From: Manduca sexta | Lineage: Eukaryota; Arthropoda; Insecta; Lepidoptera; Sphingidae | DNA: 64,000 nt | Assembly: GCF_014839805.1 (NCBI RefSeq) | Contig: NC_051134.1 | Coordinates: 5,797,170 to 5,861,169, forward strand | Direction: 5' to 3' | The notes under the pieces: generated by a model | The model's database searches: none | Seen by the model: only the letters and a program-made list of their open reading frames with translations | Told to the model about the DNA's origin: nothing | Part shown: piece by piece, positions 10,669 to 24,455 of the stretch | Layout of the letters: the number at the start of each line of letters is the position of its first letter | Position numbering within the stretch: the first letter of the stretch is position 1 | Program-made: the position numbers and the translations under genes

Positions 10669-11587
10669 TTTACTGGCGGTGCATTGGGGTATTATCTATC
10701 CTTGTTTACGGAAGTCGCATTAGATGTGAGTGCACAAGTCTATATTATAGTATAACCTCTTAAGCATGTATAATTCAGTAGGTCCATTAAACATTTAACT
10801 CGAAACAATTCGTGTTCAAGTACTTTGACTGCAATTCATGACCAAAAGCCCATAAAGTGTGTATGACGTGAGTTCACTATCGGTAGAATCTGCACGAGTT
10901 TAAGCCATAATATATTAAATGTACGTTAAAACTCGCACGTTGACGAAAATCTTTGTAAAATAATTGCTTTAATGAGTAACAATGCAAATACAATAAAGAT
11001 AGGAGCTGAGTAAATAAAAAATGTTTAAAAACACTAGTTTGTTTTGTATACAACACGATTATAAGCAGTAGTAGTTTATGGGATGATTATAAACAATAGT
11101 GTTTTTTTTTCTTGGTTTAAGGAGCTTGCTCGTAACTTCACGATCATTTTGCTCCAGACGTCCGCTTTTCACGATGTCAAAATATTTTTTTATTAAAACC
11201 CTAGCCCCTTCCTACGCTGGTACCGACAAAACTATTTATGATACATACATTAAAAACCCATATATGTCCGGCTATATATATCCCACAGCTTAGATATATT
11301 TATATGTAACCTGTCAGAATTCACAGAAATGGATCATAGATGTATTGAAATCAATTGTTAAAATTAAAGCTGTATAACATCGCATTAGTATCAACTGTTA
11401 TGGTGTTATAATATATGTGTACATAAATAAATAAATAAAATTCTAGTCAGGATTTATTTATTTATTTATTTAAATATGGTTCTCCTACAGTACACACATT
11501 TTTTGTTAATAACATAAAGGTAATAAAGTCACATTCTGATGCGTGTACCAATTATAGGAGTACACAACACTCACAAATTAGTAGGTA
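10669..11587. other. AT-rich, no gene; AAAT/ATTT hairpin
   Basis: Short frames only. At 11424-11472 a (taaa)n arm faces an (attt)n arm around ttctagtcagg, which could fold into a hairpin. The same occurs at 22765-22815. Confidence 0.5.
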
Positions 11588-12247
11588 CGCAATGTTGATA
11601 TTTTACAAAAAGACAAATTAAAACTAAAATCTACCAACTAATAATTACAAAGCAAACATAACTAGGATATAAATCCTTTTATAAATTTGTACGTACTGCT
11701 GATTTATTATGTTTCGATTATTGAGATGAAAGAGTAACTCGTGAAGTACGATTTTAAATTACAATATAGATACAGTAATCACTTTATTGCGTCCAACACT
11801 GTAGGGCATGAGCTATTAAGTATTTTTTTATAACTTAGAAAAACATCATCGTTTCATGCCAAGACTTCGACTTCCGTACACGGCTTATTATGCGCAGCAG
11901 AAATAAACAAAGCATCTGTACCTATTTACCCAGACGGACTTACTTCAAACACGTTAGTATTTGTAAATACCCAAAATTGGATCACAGATAAAATTTACAC
12001 TCGCGCAATGTGTCATCAAACAAATAATATTTACGTCACCGTCTATTGCGTACGTGCTAGTACAAACGCTTTCACTACAAACATATCAAGATTTATATTT
12101 CATACGTTACAAACCATGTGGATGGTGTTGATAAACATCTTCAAGGTTCAAATTTAATTACAAACTGATTGAACAATGAAGTAACTAAAACAATACTTCG
12201 AAACGAAAGTACAAAAAATAAATTAACAAAGAGTCGGACATTTGCAT

Positions 12248-12500
12248 ATATATTTTTTTATACAAACACAGCAAAGACCCCACAGCACCTGATGGTAAGT
12301 GGAGTGGGGTCCAGTAGAATGTCGACTGGCGAGAGATGATTACCCCGCGACAGTCGACACAATTATGCTGTCTTTTTGAACTGGATATAGACACGCTTAT
12401 CGCGGAACGCGACAAACTTACGTAGTCCACTATGGCGGGTTTAACACCTTGTGTATGGCGGTCGCTATGAGTATAAAATATATCCCACCATCAGCAGATA
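12248..12500 (-). repeat. Family R retroposon-like repeat, copy in B
   Basis: Allelic counterpart of 668-915, same orientation and boundaries. Confidence 0.75.
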
Positions 12501-13104
12501 AGGAAGGTTATGAGGAATCAAGTTATTTGGTGATATGACTACAGTCAGAAATAGCTACAAAGCCAAGGCAGCTGAGGGCTTCCCTAAGGGAGATGAGGAA
12601 GATGGAATTGCCGGCAACTGAGCGCATGAAATACAACAACACAACTTGATTCTCTACAGCAGCTTACCCCGGATAGGTCGACTCATTTGGGCTAGAGATT
12701 GCTTTCAAATTATCACCAGGATTCACCAATACCATGATAGTTGATACTAAGTAATTTTAGCAAGTTTGTAAATAAATTGTTTCGAGAGATATTCGAGTAC
12801 TTAATGACGATGTGGCGCATTTGAAAAACTCCATAATCAGGGTCACTGTGGTGAAACAAGATTATTAGGGTGTCTAACGCGTACAAAAACACAGAGGCCA
12901 ACGGCTCCCTAGAAAAGATTCTAAGCAATGCTTAAAATTGTTAAGCAATTTGACAGAGATAAAAAACAACTTCAAACAAAATTATTATGAAGATATTAAA
13001 TCCGTCATTTATAACATAAGGTAATTTTATTTCCACGGAGAAATAGAAAAAAATTAGCCACGCGAATCTGTTTACCATCCCTTGCGACTTGAATTATATG
13101 TATA

Positions 13105-13284
13105 CTAGTTTTTGCTCGCGGCTTCGCCCGCGTGAAGGTTTCCGGGATAAAACTCCCGCTATATATTTTCCGGAGATAGAAAGTAGCCTATAACCTTTTC
13201 AGGGTCTTAAACTATCTCCATACCAAATTTCATAAAAATCCGTTCAGTATATTTAGAGAAAATAGATAACATACAGACACAAAA
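13105..13284 (+). repeat. cgcggcttcgcccgcg-family repeat, copy in B
   Basis: Counterpart of 1521-1700. It starts ctagtttttgctcgcggc. Confidence 0.7.
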
Positions 13285-13798
13285 AGGGGGATTTTATTTT
13301 ATGATATGTATAGATATCTATCAATAAAGTGGCTGTAAGATCAGTCGATTAAGATCGTGGCGGACCTGGATGCGACTGGTTCGAGACCGCGAGAAGTGAC
13401 ATAGCATGAGAGAGGTCTTTACGACTTTACCTAGTACTAGAACTCTGTAGGTTGTGTTGACGATGGGTGTCTCATACATCTTACGCATAGCTATACATAT
13501 ATAATATACATTGTAAAGCCAAGGCGATATAAAGTCAATGATAACGAAAAAAACTACGGTTTTACAATCGCTATAAAACCGTCAGCCTACATGAAAACGA
13601 ACCCATTATAGATAAGGGTGCAATCATTAGAACCGTTTCACCATTTTATGACGGCTAAAGCGCTGTTATTATAGATTGTAGGTAGCAATTAACTTGCAAC
13701 GATAATGGAACTACTGAGGGGTTCGGGAGACTATATTCGATGGAGTTAATGCTTAGTGTACACTATACATAACTCGGTAATTAAAAGAGCTGGGTCAG

Positions 13799-13907
13799 AT
13801 GGCCACTCAGGTTATCAACGTCTATGAACAATTACTTCAGGAGAATCGAACAAGCCCTGCTGACTTTGTTTTAAGGAATGGGTTCTGGGTCTTCGGAAAT
13901 CTCGCTG
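13799..13907 (+). CDS. Candidate first coding exon (copy B)
   Basis: Identical to 2215-2323, including the ATG, 36 codons and the GTAAGT donor at 13908. The product is unknown. See the entry at 2215 for the reasoning. Confidence 0.4.
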
Positions 13908-15976
13908 GTAAGTAATTACTTTTAAAGCTTTTATAGTAATGAGAGGCCTGGCACTGCTGAAATATCTAGCTCCTTATCATTTGAAACGATTTAAGGCATC
14001 GTCTACCACGCTGGTCAATGGGTTGGCACTTGAAATACCTTCAAAAATCCTTTGGATTACTTAAAGTTTAATTAAGTTACATACCTTATACTTTGTATTA
14101 ATAAGTTCTTTTCGCTATGGTGTTTCTTCATTTGCTTAAATAGATTTTATCATTTGTTATATGGCTGTCACGTTATGTCTGACTACCTACAAGTATGGGT
14201 GTACATTTATTTAACCTTCCACAGCACGCATTGTTTGCGTGTCTTTTTTATAAAAAATAAAGTAACAAACAAAACGACCCGCCTTGTAAACATTACCACG
14301 GTCAAGGACGATTCCAACTCGAAACAAAAATATTCTGTAGTTGAATGTACTCTTGAATCTATTATAAAAATAGCTTTTTGTCTCCTTTCAAGATGCTAAT
14401 GCGTATTACAGCCTCGCTAGTTAAGTTCTGGCAATGGACGGGGTAATCCTATTGGGATTTACTAAGCAGAATTAAAGATATCTGATTCATTTCTGTTCTT
14501 TACTTTTCCTGGGTTAAAAAACAGCTTATAGCACTAATTTGTAATGTCCTATTAGAGAAAGAATTTTCAAATTTGGCTCAGTAGTTCCAGAAATTAGCCT
14601 TTACAAAACTAAAAACTTTCAAAATTTTACTGTTTATAATATCAGTATAGATTTAAGTCATATATATTCCAAATAATTAGAATTATTATAGTCCGGTAGA
14701 AAATCAACAAAGTATAAGGCTTTGAATTTCGGTAGAAGGGGTACGCGTCCACAAACGGGAAAAAAGGCGCAAAACGCGCACGTGACGACATCGGAAATTA
14801 CGATGCATGCGAAATCCACTTCTGCATATTGTAATATTTGCCTTGTTTCTAAACCAATTGTAATGCAGTTTTTGCAGTACTTCTTGCTTTAACATATAAT
14901 GTATAAAATTGAACAGGTAAATTTCCCATTGCAAACTGGAGGCACATGTCCGATATTTGTAGATCTACTAAGGAAAAAACCCTATATATTAACCCAATTA
15001 TTTGCCATTGATTGTTAAATGTAATAGCGGTAAAGGATAAAGAATAACATTGTAACAGGTGGTAACATTTTACGGGACTATTATAATTGGAATTTTTGAG
15101 ACCGCTTTTAAAATCCAGAATTAGTAAACCTTTTTTTGGTGTTCTGACAAGTCGCTTATTGGGTTCAAGCGATGTACTCCCAGAAGGTCGGTTGAAGCAT
15201 CCAGCTCAAACAAATTGTGTTCAAAAATCCTCACAAACGAAATTGGATCCGGGACTTCCCGGCCACAGACCGTTAGCCTGACTGGAGAAGAGGTAGTAGA
15301 TATACCTAAGGACTAACGAATATAGGTAATTGCATTATAGACGAATTGGGAGACTGTTTTACAGTATAAGAGTCAGCGCTAATCGTCGAATATAATGCGA
15401 CCAAATACAAAAGTCAAGCTGCCAATTATACAAAAGTGCATAAAGTTTTAACTGCTTTATACGTTAACTGACGGATAATACTTATACATTGTGAAAGCCC
15501 TTAATCGTAATAAAGAACTATTAACTAAACCACAGACAAATTAAACATACCTCCAACCATCCCTATATTACAAAACAAAATCGTGCCATATTCAGATTTA
15601 AAATGAATAGCTAGAAACCGCTGTCATAAAGCTCTTACCACACCTCATTTCACCCCACTATTCCCGCCGCGGCACAGTTTCCAAACTAGTTCTACATAAT
15701 TCAAACTCGGGGAATACTTAAATGCATTGTCTGGAGTTGAGGTGGTCCAACGAGATTGCAGGCTCGTCGAGAGCTTGCACCGAGTTGGATTAACTTCGGC
15801 CTTCTTGGCAGCTTCTGTGTTACGTGACTTCCAATTGTGTCATGTCATGCCAGATATTACTTGGACACTGAATATTAACAAATTTTAAATAAGACATGAA
15901 GCATAACAAATGATATCACTACATGTGAAATTCAATGATGTATTTGTACATTTATAAGAGGTATGTAAGTTTGTGA
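13908..15976. other. No gene recognised (copy B), with empty mariner site
   Basis: Counterpart of 2324-4022, followed by sequence shared only with copy C. The TA at 15608-15609 is the unoccupied target of the mariner seen in A and C. Confidence 0.55.
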
Positions 15977-16260
15977 AGCGGCGATAGTCTAGTTAGGTGT
16001 GGACGAGATGAATGTCTGCAGGTTCAAATCCCAATAGCAAACACTCTACATCCTCTGACGTTTCCAAAATTATGTGGGCATTCTATGAGTTATCGCTTGA
16101 TTTAACGATAAAGGGAAACATCGTGAGGAAACCTATATACCCGAGAAGTTCTCTATAGGAATTTTGAGGGTGTGTGAAGTCTACCAATCCTTACTAGGCC
16201 AGCGTGGTGGAGTAAGACCTAATCCCTCTGAGTGGTTACAAGGTTGATATTATTAATTAT
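15977..16260 (+). repeat. Metulj-like tRNA-derived SINE (copy B)
   Basis: Starts agcggcgatagtctagttagg (A-box region), B box ggttcaaatccc at 16021-16032, body catcgtgaggaaacc and agaagttctctataggaatt, end ccagcgtggtgg...taatccctctgag and a gatattatta tail. It is diverged from the copy at 43971. Such SINEs are transcribed by Pol III and moved by a partner LINE. Confidence 0.82.
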
Positions 16261-17335
16261 ATAAGCTTGTGAGTTTGTAATGAGCAATCTATAAAACTAC
16301 GGAATCGATCTAAAAATTCTTTCACTAAAGAACTTAAGCAGCATATTTTCAAGAAAATACTTAAAACACGAGCGATGCTGCAAGCAAAACCCAGTATCTA
16401 ATAAAAACGAGATCCAAAGGCACAATAAGAAAAGAACAATGATATTGATAATTGCGTTCACAATGCGTGTCCGATACACTGCCGATTCCAAGGCGTTAGT
16501 GACGTCACTGTAGGTGCATACAGATTGCTACACTGCATCTTACGGCCTATTGTCTACCGCGACCTGATTGTTTGGTGTATCATACCTCGAAGCATGACCT
16601 CGTTAAGTTGTTTATAGAAAAGGTAATGGAGTTGGTCACTTGATGGATCATCAATAAAATACCGGGCCAATTCTTTTGAAGTACCTACTTAATCGATATT
16701 TCAGTTTCCTGTTGTCTTTAGCCTACTCTAATTACACTATTAGGTTAGAGACAAGTATTTTCTATAGAGTTTTGCAGTAAAGATCTGGCTTTATCTTTTC
16801 AACAGGCCACCTGATACCAGTCAACCTAGTATACGATGCTGCCCCTGCCGCTGAGCAAATTTTTATGCTACCGTCCATCGCCACCCACACATTTATAATA
16901 CAAACTTAGACATATAATAGGTACCGCACTCCTAAATACGGGTTTAAATGTATCACAAAAGCATGGAACTACGATCTGAACATGTGATATCAACCCATGA
17001 AGTGAAACATGAAGAAGTTTTTCAGCAATATTAAAGTGTGAATCACACTCGAAACGTATTGAGAGCCTTGAGCCGGTTGAGTAAGACAAAGAGGCGCGAA
17101 TATTGAACTCCGTCTGACGGAAGTGGGCGACAAAGAAACAAAGCCATCGCTTGTTCGATGAAGACTTGGCTTTTTGCACAATTCCTGCTGTTTGTTTAGT
17201 TAGGCTGCTCGTTAGCTAAAACTATACCTAAAAAGGTGTTCATTCCCCGAATAAAAGGTGGACCGTAGCCATTAGCGTAGTTAATAACTTTCTAGTCGAA
17301 GCGCCAGAAACTAAAAACAATGACATGTCATTATA
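16261..17335. other. No gene recognised (copy B)
   Basis: Minus-strand frames of 60-100 codons at 16297-16491 and 16868-17181 have no recognisable domain, and the second changes length in copy C through single-base changes. A CRE-like tgacgtca lies near 16501. Confidence 0.45.
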
Positions 17336-17465
17336 CCGCCATTTTCAATTATCATCTCACTCGCTTTTTTTGAACAATCTCAAAAATTGACGAATCAATA
17401 CAAAGTTATTATGATTCGTTCAATCTCGGATTCGGATTGAGATTGGGATCGTTTATTGAAACCGG
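17336..17465. repeat. Inverted-repeat MITE (ccattttcaataaac family), copy B
   Basis: About 130 bp with imperfect inverted ends: ccgccattttcaattatcatc and gatcgtttattgaaaccgg. Related copies are at 28725, 41136 and 46398. There is no coding capacity, so it is non-autonomous. Confidence 0.65.
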
Positions 17466-17471
17466 TTGATA

Positions 17472-17645
17472 ATGGCAGATTTGCTTATAATTCTTTGTTG
17501 CCTCACCAACATCCTCGGCTGGCCATCTCGAAATTCTGAGCTGAGCATAGGCCACCTGCCCGAAGTTACAGTTGAAATAGATTCACTGACGTTTAAAAAG
17601 GGCAGCGGTTCCAGTGGGGAGTGTGTTAGGATAAGGACATCGTAA
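17472..17645 (+). CDS. 57-residue ORF with signal-peptide-like start, doubtful
   Basis: ATG opens MADLLIILCCLTNILGWPS, a hydrophobic start compatible with secretion, then a polar part (LPEVTVEIDSLTFKKGSGSS) and a stop. The counterpart in copy C (from 28860) has gatcttgc instead of gatttgc, which shifts the frame to a stop after about 22 residues. The frame is therefore not conserved between copies unless that base is a sequencing error. Probably not a gene. Confidence 0.15.
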   Translation: MADLLIILCCLTNILGWPSRNSELSIGHLPEVTVEIDSLTFKKGSGSSGECVRIRTS

Positions 17646-18950
17646 CACACTTCCCAACAGCGTAGGTATTTCAAGTACTTGTAATATTACATTCGTACAA
17701 GCCTTGGGTCAACAGAGAAGCCAACTTTCTCAGCGTGGCAACCGGCAGGTGTCCCGTATGTCGGGCAATTGTAAACAACTTTCTATAAACACCAACTCAG
17801 ACGCACTCTGTAGTCTGTACATAAACTGCACAAATCAGACTAATACCGGTTTTGATTTGATAAAAAATTTCATGTTTTAGACATTTTTTTTGGGATTTCT
17901 ATTAGAAACTAAAATAATATTTTGGTTAAAATAATAAGGAAACCTTTGGAATCGAATTAATATACAATTGTGGATAAGTAACATCATTTCCATTGGTGTA
18001 CAAGTGCGAAAGAAACAGAGAGCTTTTCAATCTGAGCTGGAGCCAAAAGCTGGCTGATCCCAATATTTATAGGAAAAAGAATAGCTGTTTTATTTTGATC
18101 TCCAAGTTGAAAGCTATTTTTTCATAATACCTAGCGTATAAAACCTTTTAAAAATTAAATATAATATTCGTTTTCCAGTTTTGATATGTAAGGTCCAAAA
18201 AAATAAAACCAATAGGTCAAATGATGTTATGTAATGATTAATCAAAAATAAATAAATTCCAACTACTTACAAAACCTGTAGTGAACAAATAATGGGGACG
18301 GTAAAGGCTAAGTTCGGAGGAGTCTCGACGATACGTGTATATTTAGTGTTAAATCATTGCTAATTTGAACAGTAAAAAAAACATTATGTGGAAATCTGCA
18401 TATTAAGAGTTTTTTGTGAGAATTTCTAAAGTAAAATATTCACAAATAAATAATATGTAACGAAACAAAACTTCGAAAACGTTTCCTTTTAATAATAAAA
18501 GACCGTATGATGTATCCAATTGTTCAACCTCATAATATAATCAAGTCAGCAAAAAAAGAATTAAAACATGACCTCGCCAATGCAATCATCGTTACATCTG
18601 CATGCATCAATCAGACCAATATCCTCGTTATTTTGCAACAAGCCTTGTGCATCAATTAATTCTCGCATAAATAACCAAATAGAATATTGCAAAACAAATG
18701 AGACCTTGGCCAGTGATCAAAGGTATTGTGTAGTGGCCATTCATGTGGGCGGCGGGGCGGGGGCGTGTTGCGTCACTCACTTGATCCAATACTAAATTGC
18801 TAAAACACACTAAATTGTCCATTAAGGACATAGGTATAGAAGATTCGAGAATGAACGATCCTTTATTAAGTAAATGGCGTGGTACTTGGATCAATGGGTA
18901 GATATTGTACAATACCTCTTTCTATACGTACTGCAAAAAATATAGAGCTC
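17646..18950. other. No gene recognised; variable between copies B and C
   Basis: Compared with 29036-30340, this stretch shows many substitutions and indels, unlike the nearly identical neighbouring sequence. A G-rich patch (gtgggcggcggggcggggg) lies near 18747. Confidence 0.5.
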
Positions 18951-19165
18951 TTTTTTGGTTTTTATGCAGGCACGAAATAGTGACCCCACTGCACCTGGTG
19001 ATAAGAGGAAGTGTCCAATAGTATGTCGACTGACGAGAGATTACCCCTCGGCAGTCGACACAATTATGCCGGCCTGTTTTAACCGGATAGACACAGACTG
19101 ATCCCGGAATACGACACTTTACGTGGGCTATTACGGCGGGTTTAACTACCTTGTTGAAAACCATT
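18951..19165 (-). repeat. Family R retroposon-like repeat, second locus (copy B)
   Basis: Minus-strand order: gttaaacccgccgtaatagcc, gggatcagtctgtgt, gtcgac pair, tattggacac...cttatcaccaggtgcagt, then an A-rich tail. It is more diverged than the copy at 12248. Confidence 0.72.
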
Positions 19166-20683
19166 ATGAAGAAAGTATTGACACTAGGCTTAACCTAGAG
19201 GACTTATTTCCAAGAGTTTAATTGCTTTTCACTGCCCAAATTTCATACCAATTGTACTTATAATTCCTCTGGCTATGTCACCATCAGGTCATGTATTCAT
19301 CAGTCATCAGCTTACCTTTATATAAATTGCAGTTCCTATATTTACTGCATACAGTCCAACTTCTAACTTAATACTGTATGATATAGAAGACAGCCACAAC
19401 ATATGACATGGAAATGCTTTTAAAATAATTGACGACTTACATAACATGCGGCGTGGCGCTTTGCTTTAAAGTAGTTTTCCTTAATGGATGTATTAAAATT
19501 GTCTGACAGAGAACTAAGTGACGGTGAGCTGGCGTGTCACTTTGCTGTTACTACTAACCTAAGCAAGGCTAAAGTCAACGTAGATATTTCAAGTGGATTC
19601 TCCCGAGCTTCAGTTCTCGCTGTCATGAATTGTGTGCCATTGTGGATTCTGATTCACTACAGTTGCAGGGACGAACAGTTTCGCGTCTTAAGATGCGCTC
19701 AGCCTATACTATCATAGAAGCAATTATGCAGGCAGGCATGACTGTGCCGACCGTCCAGAGATGATTGCATCTTTGGTCTATCGGCACTTTCTTTAGGTAT
19801 CACTTCGCTCAACATCAGATGCAGTGACGCCATTTTGCTGAGCTAATTATTTCCTGTCAATATCAAAACGTAGCAATACAATGTACCCCTTCATTATTGT
19901 GGATGTTTATGGTCTGCAGTGATCACTTACCAGGGAACGATCCTTAATTAATTTGTCCTCCTATAAAAAAACATATCACTGACTTCTAGGAATGCCTATA
20001 GCCTTACAGGTCAGATGCTACATAACAAACTATAGCACCACAAGTGTCTCAATCTGTTGATCGTGTCGGACCTTGATCATGGTACCTCAAAATAAACGTT
20101 TTAAATATAGAGGATCGATACGATGTTTCGTCGGCGCCCTTGGACGATGGTTAGCGTTCTGCGGTGATCGATCAAAGTGCAATACATGTAAATGTTAACA
20201 AAATAAGACATGCATACATAGCAATTATAGAAACAATGCTTGAGTTATAGCATTTAGAAGCTCCTCTTAAGGGGCCATGCGCTTCTGGCTTGCGTAACCA
20301 CTGGTTGGAACCATATGCATGATTCAGGAATGACTGTGTCCATTTTTAAGTTCAATGGGCTCAGCACGTTGCTTGTGAAATTGTAAGCACTATACCTACT
20401 CAAAAATATTAGCAACATCATCTCGAACTATGAATTATAGGGTACTATTGCAACAAACAGGGCTGTTCAATACGACATGTTGTGTGCATTCTGTACGATT
20501 AACAAAACCCCAACAATTCCCCGGCCCTCCTTAATGAAAATTTTGAAAGATTCACAATGCAACCATTATTTTTGTATGAGTATTCATTGGTAAGAATGGC
20601 CACTCATTAGGAAATCCACATACACTTTGCAAAGTTATTGTATAAAAGTTAAACATACATTCATGAGCTGGTTTTGTTTTTCA
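19166..20683. other. No gene recognised (copy B)
   Basis: A 77-codon frame at 19484-19717 (MDVLKLSDRELSDGELA start) is interrupted earlier in copy C by a TAG, and most differences between the two would change amino acids. This argues against a constrained gene. Confidence 0.45.
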
Positions 20684-21183
20684 NNNNNNNNNNNNNNNNN
20701 NNNNNNNNNNNNNNNNNNNNNNNNNNNNNNNNNNNNNNNNNNNNNNNNNNNNNNNNNNNNNNNNNNNNNNNNNNNNNNNNNNNNNNNNNNNNNNNNNNNN
20801 NNNNNNNNNNNNNNNNNNNNNNNNNNNNNNNNNNNNNNNNNNNNNNNNNNNNNNNNNNNNNNNNNNNNNNNNNNNNNNNNNNNNNNNNNNNNNNNNNNNN
20901 NNNNNNNNNNNNNNNNNNNNNNNNNNNNNNNNNNNNNNNNNNNNNNNNNNNNNNNNNNNNNNNNNNNNNNNNNNNNNNNNNNNNNNNNNNNNNNNNNNNN
21001 NNNNNNNNNNNNNNNNNNNNNNNNNNNNNNNNNNNNNNNNNNNNNNNNNNNNNNNNNNNNNNNNNNNNNNNNNNNNNNNNNNNNNNNNNNNNNNNNNNNN
21101 NNNNNNNNNNNNNNNNNNNNNNNNNNNNNNNNNNNNNNNNNNNNNNNNNNNNNNNNNNNNNNNNNNNNNNNNNNNNNNNNNNN
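20684..21183. other. Assembly gap, exactly 500 N
   Basis: Same placeholder length as 5033-5532. Copy B ends at its left edge and copy C begins at its right edge. Confidence 0.98.
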
Positions 21184-21753
21184 TAGAATACAGGGTCATT
21201 TTGACATTGCGTTACTAAATGAAACGACATACTCTTCTTCACCTTTGCTGACATTGTACCAAAAATCTTTCCTTAATAATTAATATTTTCACGAAAATTC
21301 TGGTTTTAGTTTTCTGTTTTTATCATTTTATAGTTTAATGCGAATATGGCGTGTGCGTGTGTATTACGGGGTCATCTCGAAGCTGACGGTGTCCACATTA
21401 TTCCATCGACTGTAATGTGATATTGCATAGTGTACATGCATTTTAAAGTGAATTTGCGGAGACCGGTTGGTTTGGTGAGTAAAGTTTAATCACGGAGATA
21501 TGTTTTTTGTGCATAATGCATAGATGGCATTGATTATGACTCCGCGCGTATTTACACCATTTAAGTACATTAATATTTGTGGAAAGTCATTCCGAAGTTG
21601 AACATCTTTTTGATGGCACAAAATCTCACAGATTACAATTTCTAACTTCTATACCTACTTTTTAGTAATGTTTTAGCTTGACCAGGTCATTGGCTAACTT
21701 GGCGACCTTTGTTGTTCGATGTTATTAAAATAGTTCTATTATCGTATATTATA

Positions 21754-22012
21754 CTAGCTTTTGTTTGCGGCTTCACCCACGTGAAGGAGTTTTCTAGGAT
21801 AATGTTTTTTTTCGACTTACTTGATATTATGACCAAATTAGATAAAATCATTATAAATTGTAGCCTATGTGTTATTCTGATGTATAACCAATATTATTGT
21901 AAAGTTTCATCCAAATCCGTTCAGTAGTTTTTTCGTAAAAGTGGAACAAACATACATACATACATACATCCATCCTCACAAACTTTGGCATTTATAATAT
22001 AATTAGTAAGAT
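21754..22012 (+). repeat. cgcggcttcgcccgcg-family repeat with acatacat tail (copy C)
   Basis: Counterpart of 10410-10668. Confidence 0.75.
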
Positions 22013-22929
22013 TTTACTGGCGGTGCATTGGGGTATTATCTATCCTTGTTTACGGAAGTCGCATTAGATGTGAGTGCACAAGTCTATATTATAGTATAAC
22101 CTCTTAAGCATGTATAATTCAGTAGGTCCATTAAACATTTAACTCGAAACAATTCGTGTTCAAGTACTTTGACTGCAATTCATGACCAAAAGCCCATAAA
22201 GTGTGTATGACGTGAGTTCACTATCGGTAGAATCTGCACGAGTTTAAGCCATAATATATTAAATGTACGTTAAAACTCGCACGTTGACGAAAATCTTTGT
22301 AAAATAATTGCTTTAATGAGTAACAATGCAAATACAATAAAGATAGGAGCTGAGTAAATAAAAAATGTTTAAAAACACTAGTTTGTTTTGTATACAACAC
22401 GATTATAAGCAGTAGTAGTTTATGGGATGATTATAAACAATAGTGTTTTTCTTGGTTTAAGGAGCTTGCTCGTAACTTCACGATCATTTTGCTCCAGACG
22501 TCCGCTTTTCACGATGTCAAAATATTTTTTTATTAAAACCCTAGCCCCTTCCTACGCTGGTACCGACAAAACTATTTATGATTACATGCATTTAAAAACC
22601 CATATATGTCCGGCTATATATATCCACAGCTTAGATATATTTATATGTAACCTGTCAGAATTCACAGAAATGGATCATAGATGTATTGAAATCAATTGTT
22701 AAAATTAAAGCTGTATAACATCGCATTAGTATCAACTGTTATGGTGTTATAATATATGTGTACATAAATAAATAAATAAAATTCTAGTCAGGATTTATTT
22801 ATTTATTTATTTAAATATGGTTCTCCTACAGTACACACATTTCTTCTTAATAACATAAAAGGTAATAAAGTCACATTCTGATGCGTGTACCAATTATAGG
22901 AGTACACAACACTCACAAATTAGTAGGTA
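22013..22929. other. No gene recognised (copy C)
   Basis: Counterpart of 10669-11587, with the AAAT/ATTT hairpin at 22765-22815. Confidence 0.5.
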
Positions 22930-23587
22930 CGCAATGTTGATATTTTACAAAAAGACAAATTAAAACTAAAATCTACCAACTAATAATTACAAAGCAAACA
23001 TAACTAGGATATAAATCCTTTTATAAATTTGTACGTACTGCTGATTTATTATGTTTCGATTATTGAGATGAAAGAGTAACTCGTGAAGTACGATTTTAAA
23101 TTACAATATAGATACAGTAATCACTTTATTGCGTCCAACACTGTAGGGCATGAGCTATTAAGTATTTTTTTATAACTTAGAAAAACATCATCGTTTCATG
23201 CCAAGACTTCGACTTCCGTACACGGCTTATTATGCGCAGCAGAAATAAACAAAGCATCTGTACCTATTTACCCAGACGGACTTACTTCAAACACGTTAGT
23301 ATTTGTAAATACCCAAAATTGGATCACAGATAAAATTTACACTCGCGCAATGTGTCATCAAACAAATAATATTTACGTCACCGTCTATTGCGTACGTGCT
23401 AGTACAAACGCTTTCACCAAACATATCAAGATTTATATTTCATACGTTACAAACCATGTGGATGAGATTGTTGATAAACATCTTCAAGGTTCAAATTTAA
23501 TTACAAACTGATTGAACAATGAAGTAACTAAAACAATACTTCGAAACGAAAGTACAAAAAATATAAAATTAACAAAGAGTCGGACAT

Positions 23588-23845
23588 TTGCATATATATT
23601 TTTTATACAAACACAGCAAAGACCCCACAGCACCTGATGGTAAGTGGAGTGGGGTCCAGTAGAATGTCGACTGGCGAGAGATGATTACCCCGCGACAGTC
23701 GACACAATTATGCTGTCTTTTTGAACTGGATATAGACACGCTTATCGCGGAACGCGACAAACTTACGTAGTCCACTATGGCGGGTTTAACACCTTGTGTA
23801 TGGCGGTCGCTATGAGTATAAAATATATCCCACCATCAGCAGATA
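23588..23845 (-). repeat. Family R retroposon-like repeat, copy in C
   Basis: Counterpart of 668-915 and 12248-12500. Confidence 0.75.
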
Positions 23846-24455
23846 AGGAAGGTTATGAGGAATCAAGTTATTTGGTGATATGACTACAGTCAGAAATAGC
23901 TACAAAGCCAAGGCAGCTGAGGGCTCCCCTAAGGGAGATGAGGAAGATGGAATTGCCGGCAACTGAGCGCATGAAATACAACAACACAACTTGATTCTCT
24001 ACAGCAGCTTACCCCGGATAGGTCGACTCATTTGGGCTCACAGAGATTGCTTTTCAAATTATCACCAGGATTCACCAATACCATGATAGTTGATACTAAG
24101 TAATTTTAGCAAATTTGTAAATAAATTGTTTCGAGAGATATTCGAGTACTTAATGACGATGTGGCGCATTTGAAAAACTCCATAATCAGGGTCACTGTGG
24201 TGAAACAAGATTATTAGGGTGTCTAACGCGTACAAAAAACACAGAGGCCAACGGCTCCCTAGAAAAAGATTCTAAGCAATGCTTAAAATTGTTAAGCAAT
24301 TTGACAGAGATAAAAAACAACTTCAAACAAAATTATTATGAAGATATTAAATCCGTCATTTATAACATAAGGTAATTTTATTTCCACGGAGAAATAGAAA
24401 AAAATTAGCCACGCGAATCTGTTTACCATCCCTTGCGACTTGAATTATATGTATA

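Larger units (their letters stand above)
9836..20683. repeat. Copy B of the triplicated locus
   Basis: Aligned with copy C (21184-32057) along its whole length. Its last bases before the gap (tcatgagctggttttgttt) continue without a break in copy C at about 32036. Its segment 11588-15609 equals copy A. Copy B has the empty mariner site. Divergence from C is low except in about 17450-19750, where substitutions and indels cluster. Confidence 0.93.

Noticed and set aside
11424..11472. CRISPR-like or regulatory hairpin
   Set aside because: Simple AAAT/ATTT microsatellite facing its complement, with no spacer structure.
16021..16032. ggttcaaatccc as a tRNA gene
   Set aside because: It is the B box of a SINE. 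No cloverleaf or acceptor stem can be drawn.
20627..21283. Open frames through the second N block
   Set aside because: Artefact of unknown bases. Flanks are copy B end and copy C start.
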